DNA of 64,000 nucleotides, taken from assembly GCA_034669965.1 (NCBI GenBank), contig JAXMOK010000014.1, positions 13,566 to 77,565 of the forward strand, in the 5' to 3' direction. The translations under genes were made by a program, and so were the position numbers. This DNA is from HXMU1420-13 sp034669965. Its GTDB lineage: Bacteria; Bacteroidota; Rhodothermia; Balneolales; Balneolaceae. Positions 8,465 through 18,500 of the stretch are shown in pieces (positions within the stretch are counted from its first letter, which is position 1; every line of letters begins with the position of its first letter). The notes beneath the pieces were generated by a model. The model saw only the letters and a program-made list of their open reading frames with translations. It ran no database searches and had not been told where the DNA came from.

Positions 8465-9116
8465 AATGTGATGAGTGAGTAGATGAGTGTTATTTGTAAT
8501 TATGAGAATTAGTTGCTTGCGCTGATGAGTGAATCAACCCGTACAAAGGATTTAGCCTGTAGAACAAGTTTTGAGAAAAACTTTTCAAAGCTAATTTTTG
8601 ATCTCTTAGTTTGTTTCGCCCAACCGTATGTTGGTGCAAATGGTAGATAATGGGAGGAATAATTATATCTGTTATTCAAAATGCTCTCCTTGTTTTTTGA
8701 TGTTAATTCAGATTTTTACTGAATTGCGATCTGATCGTATTTTCTATTGTCAGTCGCCGTCTTGATTTCTATTTCTTCGTCTGACCCAAGTTATCGACCT
8801 TTCAAGCAGACTTTCACTCTTTTTGTTGATTGAGAGATTCTATCATCAACATCTAAATTTATCGATATGCCGGTAATGAGGCAGAAAAGCGTTACCATTC
8901 ACTTTTTACAGGCTGTTTATTAACATTAAGTTAACGCAATTATTTTCATGGAAGCGTTTCAATCGGGTTAGCAAAGCGTTTCCAAAAAAGGTAAAATTTG
9001 AAGAATTTGGATCGATTTGAGAGCAAGAAGCGTCTATAGTTCTTAGATTTTACTATTCAATTGAATTCAAATCTAGCCAAGACTAAAGCAAACTTTATAC
9101 GAAACCTCCCAAAACC
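8465..9116. other. Intergenic region, 652 bp, divergent promoters
   Basis: No gene found. It separates the small GIN gene (minus) from the LCIB-like gene (plus) and must hold both promoters. It includes a short inverted repeat, GTTGAT...ATCAAC (8824-8849), and the three AAGCGTT boxes listed separately. Too AT-rich to call promoters with confidence. Confidence 0.6.
8884..8984. promoter_or_regulatory. Three LacI/cre-like boxes upstream of the LCIB-like gene
   Basis: GAAAAGCGTTACCA (8884-8897), TGGAAGCGTTTCAA (8949-8962) and GCAAAGCGTTTCCA (8971-8984). Each centres on AAGCGTT, as in LacI-family operators. The last two centres are 22 bp apart, two helical turns. No LacI gene lies in the window. 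Confidence 0.5.
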
Positions 9117-9800
9117 ATGAGTGTAAATACCGTTTTCCCTAATGCCATTTCAATTAAAGAATTAAAAGTCGACATCATTAGAGCGTACGCCGACAAGAAC
9201 ATTGATTTATCAGACAGTATTTGGGCAACCTCAATTTGCAGCGATGAGGTGAATAATCTTTTTCCTGAGTTTAGCCACTTATTTGCCGGACCCGGTGCTT
9301 TTACCATGGGTGGAATCTCAGGCTTGCCTTTTACCGGAATCACCGGCTTAAAAGCCTTTTTGAGCCACATGCCGGATAATGGTGCTGCGATGATTATTTA
9401 TGGTCCGCACATTGGATATTCATCCGATGAAGAAGTTGGCTTTATGAATCGCCAGAATCAATCAGCCAAATCAGCTAGTTGTGGTTCTCTTCATGCAGCT
9501 TTAGGTGCATTAAAAGCGGATAAAACGCCAACCGAACATTCATTAGACTATCAGCAAGCGCAGGTATATAATATGTTGAAAGTAAAGGAAGAAGAAATAA
9601 TGGCAGCTGAAGATCAATTAAAAAAGGCTACCGAGGTTGCTTACGAAACTATCAACACAACCATGCATAAGATAGTTGATGAAGTTCGAGATGAATTATC
9701 TGGAATCCGTCTTTATTTAATCGGTGGCATCATCATCAATACCGATTGGCACGATGATGATTACTTTGAAGTACACCACCAAGAGTTCTACGAGTTCTAA
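9117..9800 (+). CDS. LCIB/LCIC-type carbonic anhydrase homologue
   Basis: 227 aa resembling the limiting-CO2-inducible protein B/C family, a beta-carbonic-anhydrase-like fold first known from algae. The three zinc-ligand motifs are present: Cys41 in ICSDEV, His98 in YGPHIGYSSDEEVG, Cys122 in SASCGSL. The glycine-rich block GGISGLPFTGITGLKAFLSHMPDNG also matches (GGLGGMP-x-GKTGF in the family). Asp43 next to Cys41 fits the catalytic Asp. The expected role is reversible CO2 hydration or binding; activity is not proven for every member. The last ~75 residues are a charged helix and a tail. No signal peptide, so cytoplasmic. It stands alone, with its stop abutting that of the convergent VOC gene. 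Confidence 0.78.
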   Translation: MSVNTVFPNAISIKELKVDIIRAYADKNIDLSDSIWATSICSDEVNNLFPEFSHLFAGPGAFTMGGISGLPFTGITGLKAFLSHMPDNGAAMIIYGPHIGYSSDEEVGFMNRQNQSAKSASCGSLHAALGALKADKTPTEHSLDYQQAQVYNMLKVKEEEIMAAEDQLKKATEVAYETINTTMHKIVDEVRDELSGIRLYLIGGIIINTDWHDDDYFEVHHQEFYEF

Positions 9801-10190
9801 TTATTTCTCTTCGTAGAAAAACTCGAGCATATTACCATCCGGATCGGCAATAAATAAGAAACGACCTTTTTTACGATTTGCCGGTCCGCTTATGATAGTC
9901 ACTTCATGCTTTCTGAAATACTCGGCAACTTCATCTACTTGCTTGGCCGATTCCATATAAAATCCGAAGTGATCAACTCTAAAGTCTCTCGAAGTAGGGT
10001 CGTAACTAGTTTCGGCTTCAACAATCACCAGCGTATCTCCATTACCTACATCATACACCGCCATGCTCTGCCCCATTGTTTTAACAAGTTCGAAGCCGAG
10101 AACGTCTCCGTAAAACTCTTTCGAAGCGTCGATGCGATTTACCCGAATGGTGATGTGATTTAGTCCCGATGGTGTGAAATTCATTGCCAT
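9801..10190 (-). CDS. VOC (glyoxalase/dioxygenase fold) protein
   Basis: 129 aa with two beta-alpha-beta-beta-beta modules of the vicinal-oxygen-chelate superfamily: GLNHITIRVNRIDASKEFYGDVLGF..., VDHFGFYMESAKQVDEV, and the closing FLFIADPDGNMLEFFYEEK. Candidate metal ligands are His11 region, the His of VDHFGF and the final Glu of MLEFF. Possible activities include glyoxalase, dioxygenase or thiol transferase; the substrate cannot be assigned. It starts at ATG 10190, or two codons later at 10184. It ends flush against the LCIB-like gene, tail to tail. Confidence 0.88.
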   Translation of the reverse strand: MAMNFTPSGLNHITIRVNRIDASKEFYGDVLGFELVKTMGQSMAVYDVGNGDTLVIVEAETSYDPTSRDFRVDHFGFYMESAKQVDEVAEYFRKHEVTIISGPANRKKGRFLFIADPDGNMLEFFYEEK

Positions 10191-10308
10191 TACTGCAGAA
10201 ATATTAGTTCAAAAGTTAACAACTGATAATAAGCTCTTTTATCTTAATTCAATAAGTTTGATTTAGAACTGAAAAACCTCAACTTCCGCTCCATAAAAAT
10301 TCTAGATT

Positions 10309-10992
10309 TTGTCAAAATTATACATTGTAGCTACTCCGATAGGAAATTTGAGTGACTTTTCGCCCAGAGCGGTAGAAACCTTGAAAGAGGTGGCGTACAT
10401 CGCCTGTGAAGATACCCGAACGTCCGGTAAGCTATTTAAGCATTTTGGCATTAATACGCCCTCTTTCTCCTTCCATCAGCATAACGAGCACAAGAAAGTA
10501 GACTACTTACTTCAGATTTTGGATTCGAATCAAGATGTTGCACTAATCAGCGATGCGGGCATGCCTGGCATTTCTGATCCCGGATTTTTGGCCATTCGAT
10601 CTGCCAATCAAAACGATCATCAGGTAATTGTAATCCCCGGACCGGATGCCGCAACTACAGCTCTGGTTGGAAGTGGGCTCCCCTGCGATCGTTATTGTTT
10701 CGAGGGATTTCTTCCCCATAAAAAAGGGCGCCAAAAACGATTAAAAGAATTGGCCGAAGAAGAGCGTACGATTATACTTTATGAAAGCCCAAATCGTTTG
10801 GTGAAATTGTTGGGCGAAGTGGAAGAATATTTTGGCAGTGATCGTTTGGCTGCCGTAGCTCGTGAACTCACAAAAACGTTCGAAGAAATTGTGCGTGCGC
10901 CGGTTGCAGAATTGAAAAGTGAATTCGCAGAGCGTCCTTCAATCAAAGGCGAAATTGTAGTGGTAATCGCAGGAAATAAATATACAGAATGA
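10309..10992 (+). CDS. rsmI: 16S rRNA cytidine-1402 2'-O-methyltransferase
   Basis: SAM-dependent methyltransferase of the tetrapyrrole-methylase fold that 2'-O-methylates C1402 in the 30S decoding centre. Signatures: LYIVATPIGNLSDFSPRAVETLKEV at the start, ACEDTRTSGKLFKHFGI, LISDAGMPGISDPGF, VIPGPDAATTALVGSGLP and YESPNRLVKLL. 227 aa, close to the core length. The start is TTG at 10309: an in-frame TAG lies at 10303-10305 and the conserved N-terminus begins two codons later, so no ATG is possible. It overlaps lnt by 4 bp (ATGA), hence coupled translation. Confidence 0.95.
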   Translation: MSKLYIVATPIGNLSDFSPRAVETLKEVAYIACEDTRTSGKLFKHFGINTPSFSFHQHNEHKKVDYLLQILDSNQDVALISDAGMPGISDPGFLAIRSANQNDHQVIVIPGPDAATTALVGSGLPCDRYCFEGFLPHKKGRQKRLKELAEEERTIILYESPNRLVKLLGEVEEYFGSDRLAAVARELTKTFEEIVRAPVAELKSEFAERPSIKGEIVVVIAGNKYTE

Positions 10993-12548
10993 ACCGGTAT
11001 TTTCAGAATAAATGGGTGGTTTCGCTAACTGCCGGTATGTTATTGGGCTTGAGTTTCCCGCCTGTAAACCTATCTTTTCTAACCATTCCGGCATTCATAT
11101 TAATCTTTCATTTGGCGAGCTTATGCGACAGTAATCGACAGTTTGCGTATGTCGTTTATCCGGGCTTAGTGCTCTGGAATGTGATTACCACTTACTGGCT
11201 TACCATGGCTAGCGTACCAGCCGGAATTGCTGCCATTCTTGCCAATGCAGCAGTTATGACGCTTCCACTCATGCTGATGCGCTATTTTCAGCAAAAATAT
11301 TCCGGATTTATTCTATTGGTAGTTCTGCAAGCAAGTGCTTGGACTACCTACGAGTTTTTGCATCATAATTGGGATCTGGCCTGGCCATGGCTTGCCATCG
11401 GGAATGCTTGGGCTAAGCAAATTAGTCTCATTCAATACATTTCAATTACCGGGCACCTAGGAATCACTTTCTGGGTTACTTTAACCGCAGCTATTGCTTA
11501 TCAAGCCATAAAAACCAGCAACAAAAATTACGCGATTAGTGCTACAGCTATTCTGCTTGCATTACCATTGGCCTCCCTCCTCTTTTTTGCGTTGGATAAA
11601 CCGGTCTATTCTGATGCCACTTTGATTCCGGTTACGGTTATTCAACCCAATCATGATTCTTATCTCGAATATGGCGGATTGAGCGGTAATGATGAAGTGA
11701 TTGACAGTTTATTTTCGATTACCGTTAGAACCAAAACTCCGGAAACGAAACTCATCGTTTGGCCCGAAAATGCCATCGAAAATGCGGTTTTGATGAATTC
11801 ACGTCACTTACAACGCATAGCTGATTCGGCTAGAGTTTGGAACACAAATTTCATAGTAGGAACAGGATTATATACGCTTTATCCCGATGAAGTACCCGAA
11901 CTTACCCGAGGATTATATGGCAGTACTCCATATAATATTTTCAATGGTACTTTTTTTGCTGATGCTTCTGGAGTTACCTCGCGCTACGACAAACACAATT
12001 TGGTTCCTATTGTTGAGCGCATTCCGTTTTTACCACTTCTAACCACTATCGATGTGTTCGACTGGGTTGATTGGGGAGGAATTGCCGGTTTTGGAAAAGG
12101 CACGGAAGCTGTACAATTACATACACCAGAATTCATAACTCCCGGATTGATTTGCTACGATTCGGTGTACCCAAGTTGGATACGCAACTTTGTGAACGAT
12201 GGCGCCGGCTTTTTGACAATTATCACCAACGATGGCTGGTGGGGTGATTCGAGCGGGCATCGGCAACATTTCGAGTATGCCAAGCTCCGTGCCATTGAGT
12301 TTAACCGATGGGTGGTTCGAAGTGCAAATAACGGCACATCGGGGATTATCCGTCCGGATGGAACCGTGGAACAGAAAACGGATTACTGGGTGCGTACCGG
12401 CTTTAATTCTGTGATTCCCGTCATCACCAAGAATACATTTTATGCCAAATATGGCGATTGGCTAGCTTATCAAGCTTTGGGGATTTCCATCGTATTTTGG
12501 TTGATCGCGTACTTCGACCCTAAAGCAATTACTAGCGTGATGAAATAG
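10989..12548 (+). CDS. lnt: Apolipoprotein N-acyltransferase
   Basis: Inner-membrane enzyme adding the third acyl chain to lipoproteins. Residues ~1-210 contain six to seven transmembrane helices; residues ~215-490 form the nitrilase-like domain; a last helix is near 500. The catalytic triad is readable as Glu260 (VWPENAIE), Lys335 (YDKHNLVP) and Cys389 (LICYDSVYP). The residue two after Cys is Asp (CYD) where many family members have Glu (CYE), a conservative change. Length 519 aa is normal. This fits a genome rich in lipoproteins. Its end overlaps the convergent sprA end by 17 bp. Confidence 0.95.
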   Translation: MNRYFQNKWVVSLTAGMLLGLSFPPVNLSFLTIPAFILIFHLASLCDSNRQFAYVVYPGLVLWNVITTYWLTMASVPAGIAAILANAAVMTLPLMLMRYFQQKYSGFILLVVLQASAWTTYEFLHHNWDLAWPWLAIGNAWAKQISLIQYISITGHLGITFWVTLTAAIAYQAIKTSNKNYAISATAILLALPLASLLFFALDKPVYSDATLIPVTVIQPNHDSYLEYGGLSGNDEVIDSLFSITVRTKTPETKLIVWPENAIENAVLMNSRHLQRIADSARVWNTNFIVGTGLYTLYPDEVPELTRGLYGSTPYNIFNGTFFADASGVTSRYDKHNLVPIVERIPFLPLLTTIDVFDWVDWGGIAGFGKGTEAVQLHTPEFITPGLICYDSVYPSWIRNFVNDGAGFLTIITNDGWWGDSSGHRQHFEYAKLRAIEFNRWVVRSANNGTSGIIRPDGTVEQKTDYWVRTGFNSVIPVITKNTFYAKYGDWLAYQALGISIVFWLIAYFDPKAITSVMK

Positions 12549-15500
12549 CGATCCTCACGTTAAAACGAATATCGTGATTGGTTCGCGTAGGAATATTATT
12601 GGATTGGATTCGGCTGTACGTGTATTCGAAATTGGATGAAATCGAAGCCGATATTTTATATCCCACAGAAAATGTACCATTAATACGTTTTTGTCCCGTC
12701 TCTCTACTACTAAGTATTTCAGCATCTTCAACCGGTAGCACTGTTGGAGCATTCGGAATCAAAGCATTCCCAATATCGCTGTCCAACTTGTAACTCAGCT
12801 CGGTGTCGTTTTTGTAACTACCGCGCAAACTCAAGTCGATGTTGTTCTTTATCTTCGGAAACATCTTCATTTTCACATTTCTGAACGTGTAATTCATCGA
12901 GAAATCGATCCCCTGCGATAATGTTTCGGTAGCTCGCTTACTTGCAATGGCAAAGGTAGAAATAGTACTTCTATCGTAGCCAAATTCAGTTCTCAAATTC
13001 GATTCCCATGTCATGCTCAGTTTCACTAATGGTGAGAATCTTCGCTCTGCCCGTAAAGTGGTGGGCTCAAATCGACGCCTGTTATCTATAATATCAAAGG
13101 TGCTGCCCAACGATTGCGCCGACTGTTCGCCGGTTAACGTATTTAATGCCCAATCAACTTTGTAGGTACCTCGATATGAGTGCGAAAGTGTAGCATTAGA
13201 TAGAAACTGCCCGATAAACGGCAGGTATTCTTGAAATCTGTTCCAGTTTATTCGCCATCCCGGTCGAGGAAATACAAATAATCCTTTACTGCCCAGTCCA
13301 TTTACATTACTACCTAAATAAGCATCCCGAAAATCTGCTTCCAAGGTATTTCGATTTAGAACAAACCGACCGTCGTTGTTACCAAGCGAATCTGCAATCA
13401 CATCACTGCCTGCATTAATATCAGCATAAGCCGTTTTTAACTGATTTCGGAATAGCTTTTCGTATCCATCACCAAAGGCCCAAACCGAAGAATTATACCC
13501 TCCCGACTCACTTACTACCGAGGAAAACTCGCCTTCTGGGGTAACGGTTATTGTAGTAGTACTTCGATTGTTGATTGCCGCGCTCCAATCCAAATCGATG
13601 GTTAAGTTTGGAAACAGATTGATGCGAGTTTTTGCAGTAAAGGTGTCGTTAATGCTATTGTTTGCCGGAAGTTGAACATTGGTATTTCCATCTAGATTAT
13701 CGATCAATTGCTCTTGCGAAATGCGATCTTTAAAACCAGTTCGATAGGCAAATGGTGGCGAGTAGTTATTACTGCCCGGCGTATTAAATGCATAAAATAT
13801 TTGAGATTGACCTTGATACCCGGGCTGACTTCCAGATTTCGTTCGCTTGTAACTTCCTGAAAGGTCTTTCATACTAAAAGCGGCCAAGAATACTTTTCGG
13901 CCTAAATATTTAAAATCCCTAACTAAATCCGGAGCCGGGCGAGGTGTTCGTAAGCTATCCGCTAAATCCTGTTCAGCTTCTCTACTTCTGGCATCTTTTT
14001 TCGCTTTTCGATCTTTCGTTTCTTCTCCGTCCGTTTCTTTCATTTTGCTGATAAATCCAATCCGATCCAGAATGTCTTCTACATCAATTTTAACAGAATT
14101 ATCAATCTGGAAATTATTGGACACCGATGCTCCTAAATTTGAACCTCTAGGACTATTATTCCATTGAAATCCACCGCCATAACTCAATGAATATGTAAAC
14201 CAATTAATTGCTTTGATTTGACTTAAATTCGGACGCCAGCTGGCGGAATAGGTTTCTTGATAGGTTGATCGACGAGCAGTTAGTGTATCAGAAACAATCC
14301 CTTGCAGCACATCAAAGGTTGGTTTAACATCGAAAGCGAGGCTATCGGTACCGGTTGCATTTCGGTTTTCGATTCCAGCATTTGCTAAATCAAAATTCGT
14401 TGCAGTTCGGAAGGAAATCGGTATCGACGGAGTCAAGTTGTAGTTCAATCCAAAGTTATTACGCTGTGTAAAATTGTGCGACTGCTGGAGAGGCTGAATG
14501 GCCGTTGGATCGGATAAACTACGCCGTCGCGACTCGCTGTAATTACGGGTTAAACCCGACGAAAAAGTGAGAGAACTAGGTAGATATCCCATTCTAAAAC
14601 CAGACAATACTTTCACTAATGGAATGTTTCGGGTGAACCCAAAAGGTGTAAATAATTTAACCCTACGCAACGACAAATTGTACGATACCGAAGCCTGGTA
14701 ATCCCATTTATTCTGAAACTGCAACTGTGGATTTTGTGCACTACCTGTGTTGTACACATAACTCAGCCGCATGTTGTCGATGGTGTACTTGGCGAGTTCG
14801 CTTTTGGAATTTCTCTTTGAGATATCAGAAAAATTGATCGAAAAGCGCTCGTTAACGGTTTGAATATCCTCGATTCTGGTGCTTATACTATCTTGTTTTT
14901 GCTCAGAGGATAGATTCTCGTTCGAGTTTACCGCATCCTTAAAATCAGTGAGTCGAATATCTCCTTGATCGGGCAAAAACTTAGGAGTTTGGGTATCACG
15001 TGCAGTAGAAATGGTAACCGGGAAATTCCACCCAAAACGATCCGGCACTAGTTTATGCAGGTTGATGGTTGAGCTTAAATTATATCCGAATTGCTCTGAC
15101 ACACTTCTGCTTTCGAATTGCGATTCCAACCCGCCAAAGCCATTCGTTCGTCGGGTCATATTTGCATTTAAAGTAGCAAAATCAGCTAATTTCACACTCG
15201 ATTTAGCGTTTGCCGCCCAGCCTTTTTCGTTGTCAAAGCCTGAAACACGAAGCTCGTTCAACCAGAACTGAGCGTTTAAACTGGCCACACCCGGCGTATT
15301 CACATCCGATGGATCGTAAGGATTACGTATCCCTAAACCGATTTCCGAAACCTTATCTAGCGATGGATTTCCTTTGATCGCCAGAACGGCTCCTTCAACT
15401 CCCTCTTCGCCTAACAGTCCTTTTTGCTCGAACAATTGCGAAGGATCAAAGTTTACAGAATTTCGGTTTTGCTTCAACACATTAAGTGCTGATATGATGA

Positions 15501-18500
15501 TATTCATGCTGTTTTCATCGTACAGCCATATGTCTTCGGCATCAGCGGCTAAACCGCCTTGATCATTTATATCGTATCTAAAATCACGTTCAATCGAAGG
15601 GGTTACCGGTTGGCGATATTCATAAAAGTTATTCTCGAGATCATTTCCCATTCTAATTACCAGCTCAGCATCGCCCCGATCATCAAAACCCTCGCCATGC
15701 ACAAACATCCGCATGTTCGAGTAATTCAATAGATTCAGATTCCCGGTATACACTTTTTTTACCATGTGGATTTCACCCGGGCCAAGTGCATCAGCACTTA
15801 GTACTAACGATTGTTCGTTTTGAACGGTTTGAATTTGGGCGCCACGATTTATCGCGCGAATTGAACCATCGGGTTGGCGATATGGAAAAGGAACTCGATT
15901 CGCATTTTCTTCGATATTGATGGTAGACACTTCAAAACCATCGAGCGTAGCCGGCGATTCGGTTAAATTATCTACTTTATTCCACTGGCTACCCACGAAT
16001 TCGAAGGTGGCAAAGCGAAGAGTGAAGGGTTTTTGGTACCCGCTCATCCACACACGCATATGCGAGATGTTCTGGAAACTTTCGATCTCGCCATATTTTC
16101 GCGTGAAATCCTTCAAAGGAACACGCACCAAATACCACGTTTTGTAATAAGGATCGCGTTCAATTTTATCTACGATATACGTGCCGGGTGCACCAACATC
16201 AAGTCCATTCACATCAGCAGGATTGAAATCCAATTCGTACTGATAATAGGAATTGGTTTGCAAAATACTTGACGAGCTGATCAACCCTTCCGAATCCGGC
16301 TTTAAAGTAATGGCCGTTTTATTTTCGCTACCGCCACTTTCCGGTGTATTTCCATCGTGATAGCCCAACAGGCGATAGAAGCGATCTTTAAGTGGTAAAT
16401 CCTGCACCTTAGTTTCGCCATAGTACACGTAATCATCATTCGATGGATCGGTAGCAATGGCTTCGTATTCCGGCGAAGAAGCACCGTATTGATCAAGCAT
16501 CCTATCAACAAATTCCTGGAACAAAACTCCTTCGTTTCTGTCTTCAGCACCAAATGTACCCGGATTTGGAGCCCCATCTAATCCTACATCTTCAAGTGCA
16601 CGTTGATCAGTAGAAAATTGCCCAAGTGGAACCGGTGGCGTTGGCGGAATGTACGAACGAGGCTGTCCACTGGGATCATCTTCCGTTAAATTGTTGATGG
16701 TAGTTGATAAACCATCTTCAGTGTTGAGCCGTGCATTTGGTACGATATCTTCGGAAATGGTGCCCAAATCGATATAAATTTTTCCTTCGTAATCAATTTC
16801 CTGTCCGGTTGGCTCCTGTCCTTCAGGTAAAATCGCCTGCACCCAAAATTCCAGAAACTCGATGTTATTTTGCACCAAATCTTCCTGCCCGGTTGGAATA
16901 ACTGCTGTCATTCCACCCCAGGTTCGCTCGGGCTGCATCTCCAGTAAATCTTTAAGATTGTAATTGTAATTGTATTGGCCACGAGCGTTAGGATTATAAA
17001 AAATATCTAAAGAGGTGATTCGATCGGTTTCCTGTTGATTAACCACTCTACCCTGAAAAATATCGTTTATTCGTATGGTTTCTACTTCTGGGGTAATTTG
17101 CGCTTGACTAGCGGATATATTTCTGGGGATGGCATACCACGAGAACTGAGATCTTAAATCTGCCCGATCTTTTCTGAATTGAGGTGTTTGAATGCTTGTT
17201 TGAGCATTTCCATTAAAGAAATCAGCATCTTCGTCTAATCCCGGAATAGCGGCCGGTGCCGATGCTAAGTTCCACCGAGTTGGATTCGAAAAATTGATGG
17301 TGTATTCGGCTCCCTCAAAATCATCAATAAACACTAATCCATTCTCTTCATCGCTGTACAAATCGCCCCTATCAATGGCTTCCTGCACGGCGTTTGTTTG
17401 TGCAACACCGGGACGTAATTGAGCAAACTCTCCGCTAAAATTGATGTTAGATTCTGCTCTGGTTTGCAGTAATGGAATTTTATCGATAAAACGAGTGATC
17501 CATGGGGTCTCGAAATTAGCTTTGGCATCCAGCCCTAGAATAGTATTGTTAATGGGCTCATTCCCGATTCTAATTTTATCCGAAAGCGGTTGTTCTTTCA
17601 ATTTAAAAAAGGTACTTCCGATGCTGATATCATCACTGATAGTATATTCTGCTCGAACGCCTGTAAAGTTTTTCTGCCCAATTACAGCAAACTGATTGTT
17701 TTCGTATTCTATTTCGATTTCCTGTCCGGGTGCCAGATACCGTTCATTTAAAATAGTTAGCGATCCGAAGGAATAATCTACTTCGTAATCTGTGCCTTCT
17801 ACTAATGTTACCCCATTGGCAGTTACGGTAACCGAACCTTCAACTAATCCAAACTGAAGCACAAAACTACCTGAAACGCCTCCTTTCGAACTACCTGAAA
17901 TGGCATAAAATGTATTTTTTGATGAACGCTTTGCATCGATAGGTTTTAGATCATATAACTCTCTAAAGGAAAGTGCCTCCACCACAGAATCAGCTACATT
18001 GGTTGAATTTTGAAGCACATCCGCAATTCGATCACCAAAGGGTTCTAGATATGGAAACATTATACGGCCGGTTCCTGCATCCAGTGTTACTCCCGAAAAA
18101 TCGATTTGATTATCCGAACCGATCGAACCATCGGTTTGCTGGCGATCAAGCCCCAGATCAGCTAGTAGCGTTTCTGCTCTTCCGGGTAGATTTGTTTCGG
18201 GAATATTATTTCGGGTGTCCGCAATTTCAAGTTCAAAACCTTCCTGTGTAATTCCCGAAACGCCCAACGAGTAAATATTACGCATGGTTAGTGGCCATGC
18301 ACGATCTTGGGTTGTCATCCCTCCAGGGCGAAGTAGCTTTAAATATGTTCGGCTCGAATTCTGAGTATCCAATTCCCCAACTTGAATTACCTCAGCCGGA
18401 TTCTGAGGATTACTGTAGGTGTAGGCAACCGCAATGGCATCCCCCGTATTAATAAAGCTTTTCATGCTGATGTAGCCAAGCGAGTAATTCACAGTGTAAT

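Noticed and set aside
8465..9116. Small RNA or tRNA gene in the 652-bp gap
   Set aside because: No cloverleaf, T-loop GGTTCRANYCC, or strong terminator seen.
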